A stretch of DNA of 18,977 bases. Source: an uncultured Lachnospiraceae bacterium (GTDB taxonomy: Bacteria; Bacillota; Clostridia; Lachnospirales; Lachnospiraceae). The position numbers and the translations under genes were made by a program. The stretch covers positions 1 through 18,977 of the forward strand of contig CABUZU010000027.1 in assembly GCA_902496125.1 (NCBI GenBank), read 5' to 3'. How positions within the stretch are numbered: position 1 is the first letter of the stretch; each line of letters opens with the position of its first letter. Shown piece after piece: positions 1 through 7,965 of this stretch. The notes under the pieces are model-generated. The model made no database searches, was not told where the DNA came from, and saw only the letters and a program-made list of their open reading frames with translations.

Positions 1-169
1 GCGTATCAAGGCTCATTCGTTAGTAGTAAATAAGTAGTAAATTGATGTGTTTGTTTCCTTGAAAATGCTGATAGATACTGTGTTTTAGCGGATAATCAGA
101 TTTTTATTGTGTCTTTAAAAGAACAAATAAGAAAAAAACTGCTATAAATAAATAAAATCCTATATCTTT

Positions 170-210
170 TGTTCTCATAGATTTGATTTTAAATCAAATC
201 TATGAGAGCA
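170..210. repeat. Long palindrome upstream of the BCCT gene
   Basis: Two perfectly complementary 16-nt arms (174-189 and 191-206) are separated by one base, and pairing extends outward to about 170-210 with one G-U pair. In RNA it would be a strong AU-rich hairpin ending about 27 nt before the transporter's Shine-Dalgarno. No clean T-run follows on the plus strand (only a mixed T-rich stretch), so it is either a leader hairpin, a weak terminator of a gene to the left, or a dimeric-regulator operator. I found no convincing promoter in 1-170, which otherwise holds no gene. Confidence 0.7.
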
Positions 211-246
211 TTTCATTTTTAAAAAGCTTAACGATTGGAGGAACAT

Positions 247-1776
247 ATGAGAAAAAACAGATATTATACCATTCGTCTGTGGGTCTTTGCAATTCCTGTA
301 GCACTACTAGCTACTGTATTAATTACCTCTCTATTAGCTGGTAATTCATTTCTATCCACTATGACGGCTATTAATAATGAAATCTTATCTAGCTTTGGTT
401 GGTTATACAGTTTGGTCACACTTATCACTATGTTATTTGTTATTGCTATCATCTTTTCAAAGTTCGGTAATACTATTATTGGTGGACCTAATGCAAAAAG
501 AACTTTACGCAATATTGATATCTTTGCTATTATTCTTTGTAGTATTGTAGGTATTGGTATGGTAACAATGGGAACTTCTGAAATCATGGCTCATTATACA
601 ACTCCTCCTGCTTTTCTTGGTGTAAATGGATATACAGAAGAAGCAGCTAATTTCGCTATACGTATTATTTATTTACATTGGACTTTTCCTGCCTATGCTT
701 TATATGCACTGCCATCTATATTATTTGCATTTGTATACTATAATATGCATAGTTCTTACTCTGTCAGTTCCTATTTGATTCCCTTATTTGGTAAAAAATT
801 TAATTCTAAAATTGGTTGTATTATCGACATTATTTGTATTTTTTCTTTATTATGTGGTATGATTAGCACAATTGGAGCATCCGTTTTATCCTTAGTAGGT
901 GGTCTTAAATATATAAGTAATGGTAAAATCGCAAAGAGTTCATTTATATTTGCAGTTGTTTTATCAGCATTAGTACTTACTTTTATTATTTCTTCTATTA
1001 CTGGCATTATGAAAGGTATTCGATTATTATCTAACGCCAATTTGATTTTCTTCATTTTATTAGCTACTATAGCTTTCATTTTTGGACCAACTAAATTTAT
1101 TTTAAATTATGGAACAGAAGGGCTTGGAGCTTTTATTCAAAATTTCTTTACAGATATGCTAAGAACCAATGCAGTAAATGGTGACCAATGGTCTTATTGG
1201 TGGTCTATCTTCTACTGGGCTGCCTATCTTTCATGGTCATTGATTTCTTCTATGTTCATTGGTAAAGTATGCTACGGACAAAGTATTCGAAAAATTGCCA
1301 TGCTTACTATGGTACTTCCTTCTGCATTTTCTGGGATTTGGATGGCTATTTTTAGCGGAGCTTCCATGTATTATGAATTACATAATGGAAATATTGCCAC
1401 TGCCTATTTGAAAGGTTATGAAAATACTGCTTATGCAGTTTTCGAAAAATTACCTGCTAGTTTTTTAATCATCATTATTTTTTTACTAGTTATGGCATTA
1501 TCTGTTGTTACAGCTGCTGACTCTACAACTGATGTCTTAGCAAGTATGGTAGTTGAAAAAAATAGTACTACTACAATCAAAAATCTTTTTAAATTAATTT
1601 ATGGCATCATTATTGGTGTTTCTGCTTATATTATTATTAATTATGCTGACTTTTCTGGTGTTAAAATGATTTGCAATATCGGTGCTCTTCCATCTCTTAT
1701 TATTCAGATCGGAATCATTATTGGCATTTATAAAATTATGCGACACCCTGAATATTACGATGACTACAAAAAATAA
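247..1776 (+). CDS. BCCT-family secondary transporter
   Basis: A 509-residue polytopic membrane protein of the betaine/carnitine/choline transporter family, which takes up quaternary-ammonium or related solutes. Family landmarks are the Gly-rich segment leading into TSE...PP (about 103-121), LHW (143-145), the IFYW...SW stretch in the predicted eighth core helix (321-330) and VTAADSTTDV (421-430). The start is the ATG at 247, with GGAGG 5 nt upstream; an in-frame TTG at 235 is part of that ribosome-binding site. The binding site is divergent: residues aligning with BetP W194, W373 and W374 are Y150, A326 and Y327, while those for W189, Y197 and W377 are kept (W145, Y153, W330). The family is clear, the substrate is not. 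The gene converges on the dehydrogenase and shares a terminator with it. The C-terminus is short, without an obvious osmosensory extension. Confidence 0.88.
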   Translation: MRKNRYYTIRLWVFAIPVALLATVLITSLLAGNSFLSTMTAINNEILSSFGWLYSLVTLITMLFVIAIIFSKFGNTIIGGPNAKRTLRNIDIFAIILCSIVGIGMVTMGTSEIMAHYTTPPAFLGVNGYTEEAANFAIRIIYLHWTFPAYALYALPSILFAFVYYNMHSSYSVSSYLIPLFGKKFNSKIGCIIDIICIFSLLCGMISTIGASVLSLVGGLKYISNGKIAKSSFIFAVVLSALVLTFIISSITGIMKGIRLLSNANLIFFILLATIAFIFGPTKFILNYGTEGLGAFIQNFFTDMLRTNAVNGDQWSYWWSIFYWAAYLSWSLISSMFIGKVCYGQSIRKIAMLTMVLPSAFSGIWMAIFSGASMYYELHNGNIATAYLKGYENTAYAVFEKLPASFLIIIIFLLVMALSVVTAADSTTDVLASMVVEKNSTTTIKNLFKLIYGIIIGVSAYIIINYADFSGVKMICNIGALPSLIIQIGIIIGIYKIMRHPEYYDDYKK

Positions 1777-1797
1777 AGGCTCCGAATGGAGCCTTTT
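1775..1797. terminator. Bidirectional terminator between BCCT gene and dehydrogenase
   Basis: A 9-bp stem (AAAGGCTCC/GGAGCCTTT) with a GAAT loop. It is followed by TTTTATA on the plus strand, and on the minus strand the stem runs into ATTTTTT, so it can end both convergent genes. It begins inside the transporter stop codon and ends 4 nt from the dehydrogenase stop. Confidence 0.88.
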
Positions 1798-1800
1798 ATA

Positions 1801-2946
1801 TTACATAATTTCTCTAAACAATTCTTTTAAATCTTCTACACTTGCATCCTTTGGATTTCCAGGAGCACAAGCATCTGCATGAGCAGATTCAGCAAGGAAT
1901 TGAAGGTCTTCTTCTTTAATTGCTTCTAGTTTTGTAGGGATTCCTACGTCAGAAGAAAGCTTTCTTACTGCATCGATTGCTGCTTTTCTGTATTCTTCCT
2001 GTGACATGGAATCGACATTTTCTACACCCATAGCCCTTGCAATTTCACGATATTTCTCATCTGTACAATCTTGATTGTATTTCATAACGATTGGAAGCAT
2101 CATTGCACATGCTACACCATGAGGAGTATCATAGACAGCACCTAATGTGTGAGCCATGGAATGTGCAATTCCAAGACCTACATTTGAAAATCCCATCCCT
2201 GCAATATACTGACCTAAAGCCATTCCTTCGCGACCTTCTTTGGTATTTTCTACTGCACCACGAAGAGATTTAGAAATTAATTCGATTGCTTTTAAATGGA
2301 ACATATCGGTCATCTCCCATGCAGCTTTTGTCGTATATCCTTCGATTGCATGAGTCAATGCATCCATACCTGTTGATGCAGTTAAGCCCTTTGGCATAGA
2401 AGACATCATTTCTGGGTCTACTACTGCAATGATTGGCATATCATGAGGGTCTACGCAAACAAATTTACGTTTTTTCTCTACATCTGTAATTACATAGTTA
2501 ATTGTAACTTCAGCTGCTGTTCCTGCTGTTGTTGGTACTGCAATAATAGGTACACAAGGATTCTTAGTAGGTGCTACACCTTCTAGACTTCTTACATCTT
2601 CAAATTCTGGATTTGCAATGATAATACCAATTGCTTTTGCTGTATCCATGGAAGAACCGCCACCAATTGCAATAATATAATCTGCACCTGATTTTTTAAA
2701 TGCCTCTACACCATTTTGTACATTTTGAATGGTTGGATTTGCTTTTATATCAGAGTAAATTTCATATTCAAGACCTTCTCTTTCAAGAATATCTGTTACC
2801 TTAGAAGTTACATTAAATTTAATTAAATCTGGGTCAGAGCATACAAATGCCTTTTTAAAAGCATGTGCCTTTGCTTCATTAGCAATTTCTGCAATAGCTC
2901 CTGCACCATGATAGGAAGTTCCATTTAGATTAATTCTATTTGCCAT
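1801..2946 (-). CDS. fucO: Iron-containing alcohol dehydrogenase, lactaldehyde reductase (FucO-like)
   Basis: A 381-residue cytoplasmic group III metal-dependent alcohol dehydrogenase. FucO interconverts lactaldehyde and 1,2-propanediol with NAD(H) during anaerobic deoxysugar use. Long stretches match E. coli FucO as I know it, including the segments around SLEG, the TTAGTAAEVT loop and the metal-site region. Visible features are Asp38 (equivalent to the NAD-selecting Asp39), GGGS at 95-98, and metal ligands Asp195, His199, His262 and His276. The start is the ATG at 2946, giving M-A-N-R as in FucO; an ATG at 2958 would add four residues but sits only 3 nt from AAAGGA. No fucose or rhamnose genes are visible. 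A TetR-family gene lies about 100 bp upstream on the same strand, so substrate-responsive control is likely. The symbol reflects sequence type; a 1,3-propanediol or general aldehyde role remains possible. Confidence 0.87.
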   Translation of the reverse strand: MANRINLNGTSYHGAGAIAEIANEAKAHAFKKAFVCSDPDLIKFNVTSKVTDILEREGLEYEIYSDIKANPTIQNVQNGVEAFKKSGADYIIAIGGGSSMDTAKAIGIIIANPEFEDVRSLEGVAPTKNPCVPIIAVPTTAGTAAEVTINYVITDVEKKRKFVCVDPHDMPIIAVVDPEMMSSMPKGLTASTGMDALTHAIEGYTTKAAWEMTDMFHLKAIELISKSLRGAVENTKEGREGMALGQYIAGMGFSNVGLGIAHSMAHTLGAVYDTPHGVACAMMLPIVMKYNQDCTDEKYREIARAMGVENVDSMSQEEYRKAAIDAVRKLSSDVGIPTKLEAIKEEDLQFLAESAHADACAPGNPKDASVEDLKELFREIM

Positions 2947-3020
2947 AATTACATACATCCTTTCTGCGTTTTACGCCTTAACTTTGTTATTATTTTATCA
3001 ATATTTCCACAAAAAAGAAA

Positions 3021-3044
3021 GTTACAAATTAACTCAAATGTAAC
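3021..3044. promoter_or_regulatory. Possible TetR-family operator (inverted repeat)
   Basis: GTTACA and TGTAAC are separated by 12 bases in the gap between the TetR-family gene and the dehydrogenase. Its size and position suit a dimeric regulator acting on the dehydrogenase promoter, but arms of six bases are short and no clear -35/-10 pair could be placed next to it. Confidence 0.35.
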
Positions 3045-3048
3045 ACTT

Positions 3049-3609
3049 TTATGACAAAATTTTAAGCTCGGTAAAAAGTGTCGCTAGCTTTCCTGGCATC
3101 CCTTCTACTAATATCTGTGCAAGTCCTTTTGGAGTACATTTTACGTCTCCTAATACCCACTTTACGGTCATATAGATAGAACTTTGACAATACATTTCTA
3201 ATAAATAATGAACTTCTTGTGTTGGAGGCTTTCCCGTTTTTTCACTAATTAAACTCTCATAAAAATCTAAAATCAATTCAAAATCATGCTGTCTAAGCGA
3301 ATTTTGACTGTCATATTTAAAGGCTGCCGCAAAAAATTTTTGTTCTTCTTGAATATAGGTAAATTTTTTTACTAATGCATCATAAACCGTCTTTCCTTGC
3401 CCCATATGTTCAAAAGATTTTGCAAGAAGTTTATCAAAATACCAATTAATTAAATCAAATTTATCTAAAAAATTTCTATAAAATGTCTGTCTTGTAACTC
3501 CACATTTTTCTGTAAGTTGCTTTACAGTAATATTGTCCACCAATGAAGTTTGAAGACATTCTTTCATCGCTTTCGCTAAACGATATTTGGTCTTTTCGCT
3601 TCTTATCAT
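3049..3609 (-). CDS. TetR-family regulator, DhaS-like
   Basis: A 186-residue DNA-binding regulator. The N-terminal helix-turn-helix is at about residues 28-47 (ITVKQLTEKCGVTRQTFYRN), followed by FLDKFDLINWYF and a helical C-terminal domain of the type found in DhaS/dihydroxyacetone-kinase regulators (TetR_C_8-like). I recognise the type from the QTFYRNF.DK.DL..W pattern. The chosen start is the ATG at 3609, which has GGAG 6 nt upstream; an ATG at 3627 has no Shine-Dalgarno and sits against the tuf terminator. It lies directly upstream of and co-oriented with the FucO-like gene, its most likely target. Whether it activates (as DhaS does) or represses cannot be read from sequence. No dihydroxyacetone kinase genes are in the window. 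Confidence 0.82.
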   Translation of the reverse strand: MIRSEKTKYRLAKAMKECLQTSLVDNITVKQLTEKCGVTRQTFYRNFLDKFDLINWYFDKLLAKSFEHMGQGKTVYDALVKKFTYIQEEQKFFAAAFKYDSQNSLRQHDFELILDFYESLISEKTGKPPTQEVHYLLEMYCQSSIYMTVKWVLGDVKCTPKGLAQILVEGMPGKLATLFTELKILS

Positions 3610-3632
3610 ATCCTTCTCCTTTGACATTTAAT

Positions 3633-3670
3633 AAAAAAGCCATAGCCCTTGATTTCTCAAGAACTATGGC
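3633..3670 (-). terminator. Terminator of the str operon (after tuf)
   Basis: Read on the minus strand: a continuous 14-bp stem with two G-U pairs (GCCATAG...CTATGGC outer part) capped by a GAAA tetraloop, then six Ts. It lies 36 nt after the tuf stop and 24 nt before the regulator start, so it insulates the regulator from ribosomal-operon transcription. On the plus strand the two G-U pairs become mismatches and no T-run follows, so it works one way only. Confidence 0.92.
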
Positions 3671-3705
3671 ATTTATCCGCTTTAGCACAAAAATTCTATT
3701 TATAA

Positions 3706-4899
3706 TTACTCAATAATAGTAGCTACACGACCTGAACCTACAGTACGTCCACCTTCACGGATAGCGAAAGTAAGACCCTGTTCCATAGCGATTGGATGAA
3801 TTAATTCGATGGTCATTTCTACGTTATCACCAGGCATGCACATTTCTGTACCTTCTGGTAAAGTAATAACACCAGTAACGTCAGTTGTTCTGAAATAGAA
3901 CTGAGGTCTGTAGTTGTTGAAGAAAGGAGTATGACGTCCACCTTCATCTTTAGTTAATACGTAAACCTGAGCTGTGAATTTCTTATGGCAAGTTACTGAA
4001 CCTGGTTTTGCAAGAACCTGTCCTCTTTCGATTTCAGTTCTCTGAACACCACGAAGTAAAGCACCGATGTTATCACCAGCCTGACCTTCATCAAGTAATT
4101 TGTGGAACATTTCGATACCAGTACAAACTACTTTACGGTTTTCTTCTTTAAGACCTACGATTTCAACTTCATCAGATACGTGGAGAACACCTCTTTCTAC
4201 TCTACCAGTAGCAACAGTACCACGACCAGTGATAGAGAAGATATCTTCTACAGGCATTAAGAAAGGCTTATCAACGTCTCTTTCTGGATCTGGAATATAT
4301 TTGTCAACTGCTTCCATAAGTTCAAGAATCTTGTCGCCCCATTCGCTTGAAGGATCTTCAAGAGCTTTTAATGCAGAACCCTGGATAATAGGAGTATCAT
4401 CTCCTGGGAATTCATATTCGTTTAATAATTCACGAATTTCCATATCTACTAATTCAAGTAATTCTTCGTCATCAACCATATCACATTTGTTCATGAATAC
4501 GATAACGTAAGGTACACCTACCTGACGAGCTAATAAGATATGTTCTCTAGTCTGAGCCATAACACCGTCAGTTGCAGCAACTACTAAGATAGCACCGTCC
4601 ATCTGAGCAGCACCAGTGATCATGTTCTTTACATAGTCAGCATGGCCTGGGCAGTCTACGTGAGCGTAGTGTCTGTTAGGAGTTTCATATTCTACGTGAG
4701 CAGTAGAAATTGTGATTCCACGTGCTTTTTCTTCTGGAGCTTTATCGATCTGATCGAAAGCTACGTCTTCTCCTAATCCATATCTATTGTGTAGAGTATA
4801 AGTAATAGCTGCTGTTAAAGTAGTTTTACCATGGTCTACGTGACCGATGGTACCAATGTTACAATGTGGTTTACTTCTGTCATATTTAGCTTTAGACAT
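3706..4899 (-). CDS. tuf: Translation elongation factor Tu
   Basis: EF-Tu, the GTPase that delivers aminoacyl-tRNA to the ribosomal A site. It has 397 residues, the usual full length. The P-loop GHVDHGKT is at 19-26, followed by the switch II DCPGH and the NKCD guanine-specificity motif, then domains II and III ending in SGRVATIIE. The start is the ATG at 4899 behind AGGAGG with a 9-nt spacer; the open frame runs 14 codons further upstream but without family similarity. It is the last gene of the str operon, 160 bp after fusA, with its own strong promoter and a structured leader in between, so it can be made in excess of its neighbours. A strong terminator follows. Confidence 0.98.
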   Translation of the reverse strand: MSKAKYDRSKPHCNIGTIGHVDHGKTTLTAAITYTLHNRYGLGEDVAFDQIDKAPEEKARGITISTAHVEYETPNRHYAHVDCPGHADYVKNMITGAAQMDGAILVVAATDGVMAQTREHILLARQVGVPYVIVFMNKCDMVDDEELLELVDMEIRELLNEYEFPGDDTPIIQGSALKALEDPSSEWGDKILELMEAVDKYIPDPERDVDKPFLMPVEDIFSITGRGTVATGRVERGVLHVSDEVEIVGLKEENRKVVCTGIEMFHKLLDEGQAGDNIGALLRGVQRTEIERGQVLAKPGSVTCHKKFTAQVYVLTKDEGGRHTPFFNNYRPQFYFRTTDVTGVITLPEGTEMCMPGDNVEMTIELIHPIAMEQGLTFAIREGGRTVGSGRVATIIE

Positions 4900-4956
4900 T
4901 ATAAAAGTCCTCCTTGATAAATATCTTCGCCATATTGGCACAATTTTTTCGCATTA

Positions 4957-4994
4957 GGTGTTCAGTAAGACACCGAAGCATCAAACTAAACACC
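4957..4994 (-). promoter_or_regulatory. 5'-terminal hairpin of the tuf transcript
   Basis: On the minus strand: a 10-bp stem (GGTGTTTAGT/ACTGAACACC, one G-U), a symmetric UU/UU internal loop, then 5 more pairs (two G-U) closed by a C(UUCG)G tetraloop. The expected start site of the tuf promoter is about 5 nt before its first base. No T-run follows, so it is not a terminator. Such 5'-end stem-loops often protect mRNA from 5'-dependent decay; that role is inferred here. Confidence 0.75.
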
Positions 4995-5005
4995 GAATTT
5001 ACATT

Positions 5006-5034
5006 ATTATATTAGATAATACTAAGATTTTCAA
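5006..5034 (-). promoter_or_regulatory. Promoter of tuf
   Basis: TTGAAA (5029-5034) and a perfect TATAAT (5006-5011) with a 17-bp spacer, read on the minus strand, in the fusA-tuf gap. There is no terminator between fusA and tuf, so tuf is probably made both from the operon and from this promoter. Confidence 0.85.
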
Positions 5035-5059
5035 GTATTATTTATAATTTTTTTAGTAA

Positions 5060-7174
5060 TTATTTTTTAGATGCAATGATTTTTTCCTGTACAGACTTAG
5101 GAACCTGCTCATTGTGGTCAAAGAACATAGAATATGCACCACGACCTTGAGTTTTACTACGTAAATCAGTAGAGTAACCAAACATCTCAGCTAGTGGAAC
5201 GTAACCAGTAATTAATTTAGAACCGTTTACATCATCAAAGCTTTCGATACGTCCACGACGGGAGTTAATATCACCAATTACATCACCCATATATTCTTCA
5301 GGAGTTGTAACTTCAACTTTCATGATAGGCTCTAATAATACAGGATTACCTTTCTGCATAGCTTCCTTGAATGCCATAGAACCAGCAATCTTGAATGCCA
5401 TTTCAGAAGAGTCGACTTCATGGTAAGAACCATCGTATACATTTGCATGTACACCAAGAACAGGATATCCACCAAGAATACCAGACTTAGCTGCTTCTTC
5501 GATACCTGCACCAACAGCTGGGATATATTCCTTAGGAATAGCACCACCAACGATGGTAGATTCAAACTTGAAGGTTTCTTCGCCGTTAGGATCCATAGGT
5601 GTAAAGATAACTTTACAATGACCATACTGTCCACGACCACCTGACTGTTTAGCATATTTGCTATCAACAGTAACTTCTTTAGTAAAGGTTTCTTTGTATG
5701 CTACCTGAGGAGCACCAACGTTAGCCTCTACTTTAAATTCACGAAGAAGACGGTCTACGATAATCTCTAAGTGTAATTCACCCATACCATAGATAATAGT
5801 CTGTCCAGTTTCATGGTCAGTTTCTACACGGAATGTAGGATCTTCTTCTGCTAATTTAACTAATGCATCACCCATCTTGTCCTGTCCAGCCTTAGTCTTA
5901 GGCTCGATAGCAACAGAGATAACAGGTTCTGGGAATTCCATAGACTCTAAGATTACTGGATGCTGTTCATCACAGATTGTATCACCAGTTGTTGTAATCT
6001 TAAGACCTACAGCTGCTGCAATATCACCAGAGTAAACTTTATCAAGTTCCATTCTCTTGTTTGCATGCATCTGAAGGATACGACCTACACGTTCTTTTTT
6101 GCCTTTAGTAGCATTGAAAACGTAAGATCCTGAATTTAATGTTCCAGAGTAAACTCTGAAGAAAGCTAACTTACCAACGAATGGGTCAGCCATAATCTTA
6201 AATGCTAATGCAGCGAAAGGTTCATCATCTGATGAGTGCTTTTCAACTTCATTACCATCTAAGTCAACACCTTTGATAGCAGGAATGTCTGTAGGAGCTG
6301 GCATATATTCAATAATTGCATCCAAAAGTTTCTGAACACCTTTATTTCTATATGCAGTACCACAGCATACAGGGATAATCTGTACAGCGATGGTAGCTTT
6401 TCTTAAAGCAGCTTTTAAATCTGCTTCAGAAGGCATTTCATCTTCTAAGTACTGAAGCATTAAGTCCTCATCGGTCTCGCAAATAGCTTCGATCATGTTC
6501 GTTCTATATTCTTCAGCCTGTTCCTTCATATCTTCAGGAATATCAGTAATGGTGATATTTTCACCTTTTTCATCATTGTAGATATAAGCTTGCATTTCGA
6601 ATAAATCGATGATACCTTTGAAGTCATCTTCTTTACCGATAGGAAGCTGAATAGGTACAGCATTGTGTCCTAATCTACTCTTAATCATAGATACAGCATT
6701 GTAGAAATCTGCACCCATGATATCCATTTTATTAATAAACGCCATACGAGGAACGTTATATTTATCAGCTTGACGCCATACATTTTCAGACTGAGGTTCT
6801 ACACCACCCTTAGCACAGAACACACCAACAGCACTATCAAGTACACGTAAAGAACGTTCTACTTCTACAGTGAAGTCTACGTGTCCAGGAGTATCAATGA
6901 TGTTGATACGATGTTCTAAAGCGCCAGGCATAGGTTTACCCTCTTTTTCCTGAGTCCAATGGCATGTTGTTGCAGCTGAAGTAATTGTGATACCTCTTTC
7001 CTGTTCCTGTTCCATCCAGTCCATGGTAGCAGTACCTTCATGAGTATCACCAATCTTGTAGTTTACACCAGTGTAATATAAGATACGCTCTGTTAATGTT
7101 GTTTTACCAGCATCGATATGAGCCATAATACCAATATTTCTGGTTCTCTCTAATGGATATTCTCTTCCAGCCAA
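5060..7174 (-). CDS. fusA: Translation elongation factor G
   Basis: EF-G, the GTPase that drives translocation and, with RRF, ribosome recycling. It has 704 residues, the usual length. The G1 motif AHIDAGKTT is at 18-26, DTPGH at 94-98 and NKMD at 148-151; these are followed by domain II and the C-terminal domains containing SGGRGQYGH and the conserved YEP/LLEPIM region. The start codon is TTG at 7174 with AGGAGG 8 nt upstream; no ATG is available before Met17, inside the G domain, so TTG is forced. It lies 70 bp after rpsG and leads into tuf without a terminator. Confidence 0.98.
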   Translation of the reverse strand: MAGREYPLERTRNIGIMAHIDAGKTTLTERILYYTGVNYKIGDTHEGTATMDWMEQEQERGITITSAATTCHWTQEKEGKPMPGALEHRINIIDTPGHVDFTVEVERSLRVLDSAVGVFCAKGGVEPQSENVWRQADKYNVPRMAFINKMDIMGADFYNAVSMIKSRLGHNAVPIQLPIGKEDDFKGIIDLFEMQAYIYNDEKGENITITDIPEDMKEQAEEYRTNMIEAICETDEDLMLQYLEDEMPSEADLKAALRKATIAVQIIPVCCGTAYRNKGVQKLLDAIIEYMPAPTDIPAIKGVDLDGNEVEKHSSDDEPFAALAFKIMADPFVGKLAFFRVYSGTLNSGSYVFNATKGKKERVGRILQMHANKRMELDKVYSGDIAAAVGLKITTTGDTICDEQHPVILESMEFPEPVISVAIEPKTKAGQDKMGDALVKLAEEDPTFRVETDHETGQTIIYGMGELHLEIIVDRLLREFKVEANVGAPQVAYKETFTKEVTVDSKYAKQSGGRGQYGHCKVIFTPMDPNGEETFKFESTIVGGAIPKEYIPAVGAGIEEAAKSGILGGYPVLGVHANVYDGSYHEVDSSEMAFKIAGSMAFKEAMQKGNPVLLEPIMKVEVTTPEEYMGDVIGDINSRRGRIESFDDVNGSKLITGYVPLAEMFGYSTDLRSKTQGRGAYSMFFDHNEQVPKSVQEKIIASKK

Positions 7175-7244
7175 GGGATTTTCCTCCTCTATCTATTAAG
7201 CAACAGATTGCAAACTCGTCTGTTCACTAAAAAGTATTCTAAAA

Positions 7245-7715
7245 TTAGAATCTGTAATGAGCAAATGCTTTGTTTGCTTCTGCCATCTTGTGCATATCTT
7301 CTTTTCTCTTAACTGCAGCACCAGTATTGTTTGCTGCATCTAAAATTTCATTTGCTAATCTTTCGATCTGAGTTTTTTCGCCTCTCTTACGTGAGAACAT
7401 TGTTAACCAACGTAGAGCTAACGCCTGTCTTCTATCCGGCTTAACTTCGATAGGCACCTGATAGGTAGCACCACCGATACGTTTTGCTTTTACTTCTAAT
7501 ACAGGCATGATGTTATTCATGGCTTCTTCAAAAACTTCTAAAGCGGCCTTTCCACTCTTTTCTTCTACTTTAGCGAAAGCACCATATACGATTTTCTGAG
7601 CAACACCCTTTTTACCATCTAACATAATGTTATTGATTAATTTGGTTACAACTTTGTTGTTGTATAAAGGATCTGCTAATACATCTCTTTTTACAGTATG
7701 TCCTTTACGTGGCAC
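7245..7715 (-). CDS. rpsG: 30S ribosomal protein S7
   Basis: A 156-residue S7 that nucleates assembly of the 30S head by binding the 3' domain of 16S rRNA and lines the E-site exit. The N-terminus MPRKGHTVKRDV, the central KAKRIGGATYQVPIEV and the C-terminal KEDMHKMAEANKAFAHYRF end are typical. The start is GTG at 7715 with AGGAGG 8 nt upstream; M-P-R-K is the family start. It is separated from rpsL by an unusually long 250-nt gap and followed by fusA after 70 bp. Confidence 0.98.
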   Translation of the reverse strand: MPRKGHTVKRDVLADPLYNNKVVTKLINNIMLDGKKGVAQKIVYGAFAKVEEKSGKAALEVFEEAMNNIMPVLEVKAKRIGGATYQVPIEVKPDRRQALALRWLTMFSRKRGEKTQIERLANEILDAANNTGAAVKRKEDMHKMAEANKAFAHYRF

Positions 7716-7965
7716 GTTACTTCCCTCCTTAATATGTCCCGCTATGCGGGCTTTGTTAATTCACAGGTACTCACATTTGCCTGCATCTACTAAACTTCGA
7801 TGCAATTGTGTTCGCGCTCGGTCTGGTGTGCATTCTTATCTTTCAAAGATTCCACACTGTGGATATTTAAAACTGTCAGTTCAAAATATGCTTCATTCCG
7901 GCACTATCATGAATTGTGAATGTTAATAATTAAACTTAAAAAATACTCTTGTTACTTGCTAACTC
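7716..7965 (-). other. Long, possibly structured rpsL-rpsG intercistronic region
   Basis: No credible gene lies in these 250 nt on either strand. Minus-strand RNA could form a CCCGC/GCGGG hairpin (7738-7750) about 8 nt before the rpsG Shine-Dalgarno, a TGCATC/GATGCA hairpin (7782-7804) and CCACA/TGTGG (7852-7862, one-base centre, so a DNA palindrome or an RNA pairing element). ATTCACA/TGTGAAT (7759-7765 with 7915-7921) could close the whole region. I found no good -35/-10 pair and no intrinsic terminator. In E. coli, S7 represses translation from this same intercistronic position, so control of rpsG is a reasonable guess. Confidence 0.45.

Noticed and set aside
21..41. Short direct repeat AGTAGTAAAT near the left edge
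   Set aside because: Two imperfect copies in AT-rich DNA; too short to distinguish from chance or to suggest an iteron or CRISPR.
235..246. TTG start for the BCCT gene (and the same for fhs at 9371 and the YwaF-like gene at 9114)
   Set aside because: In each case TTG-GAG-G is the ribosome-binding site itself read as codons; an ATG follows at correct spacing.
264..1079. Minus-strand open frames inside the BCCT gene
   Set aside because: They are antisense shadows of a hydrophobic protein; no ribosome-binding sites or family resemblance.
2966..2976. GCGT-TTT-ACGC hairpin before the dehydrogenase ribosome-binding site
   Set aside because: A four-base-pair stem with a three-base loop is too weak to call a regulatory element without other support.
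7627..7926. 99-codon open frame on the plus strand over the rpsG start and the rpsL-rpsG gap
   Set aside because: It overlaps the conserved rpsG N-terminus, has no ribosome-binding site of note and no recognisable protein features.
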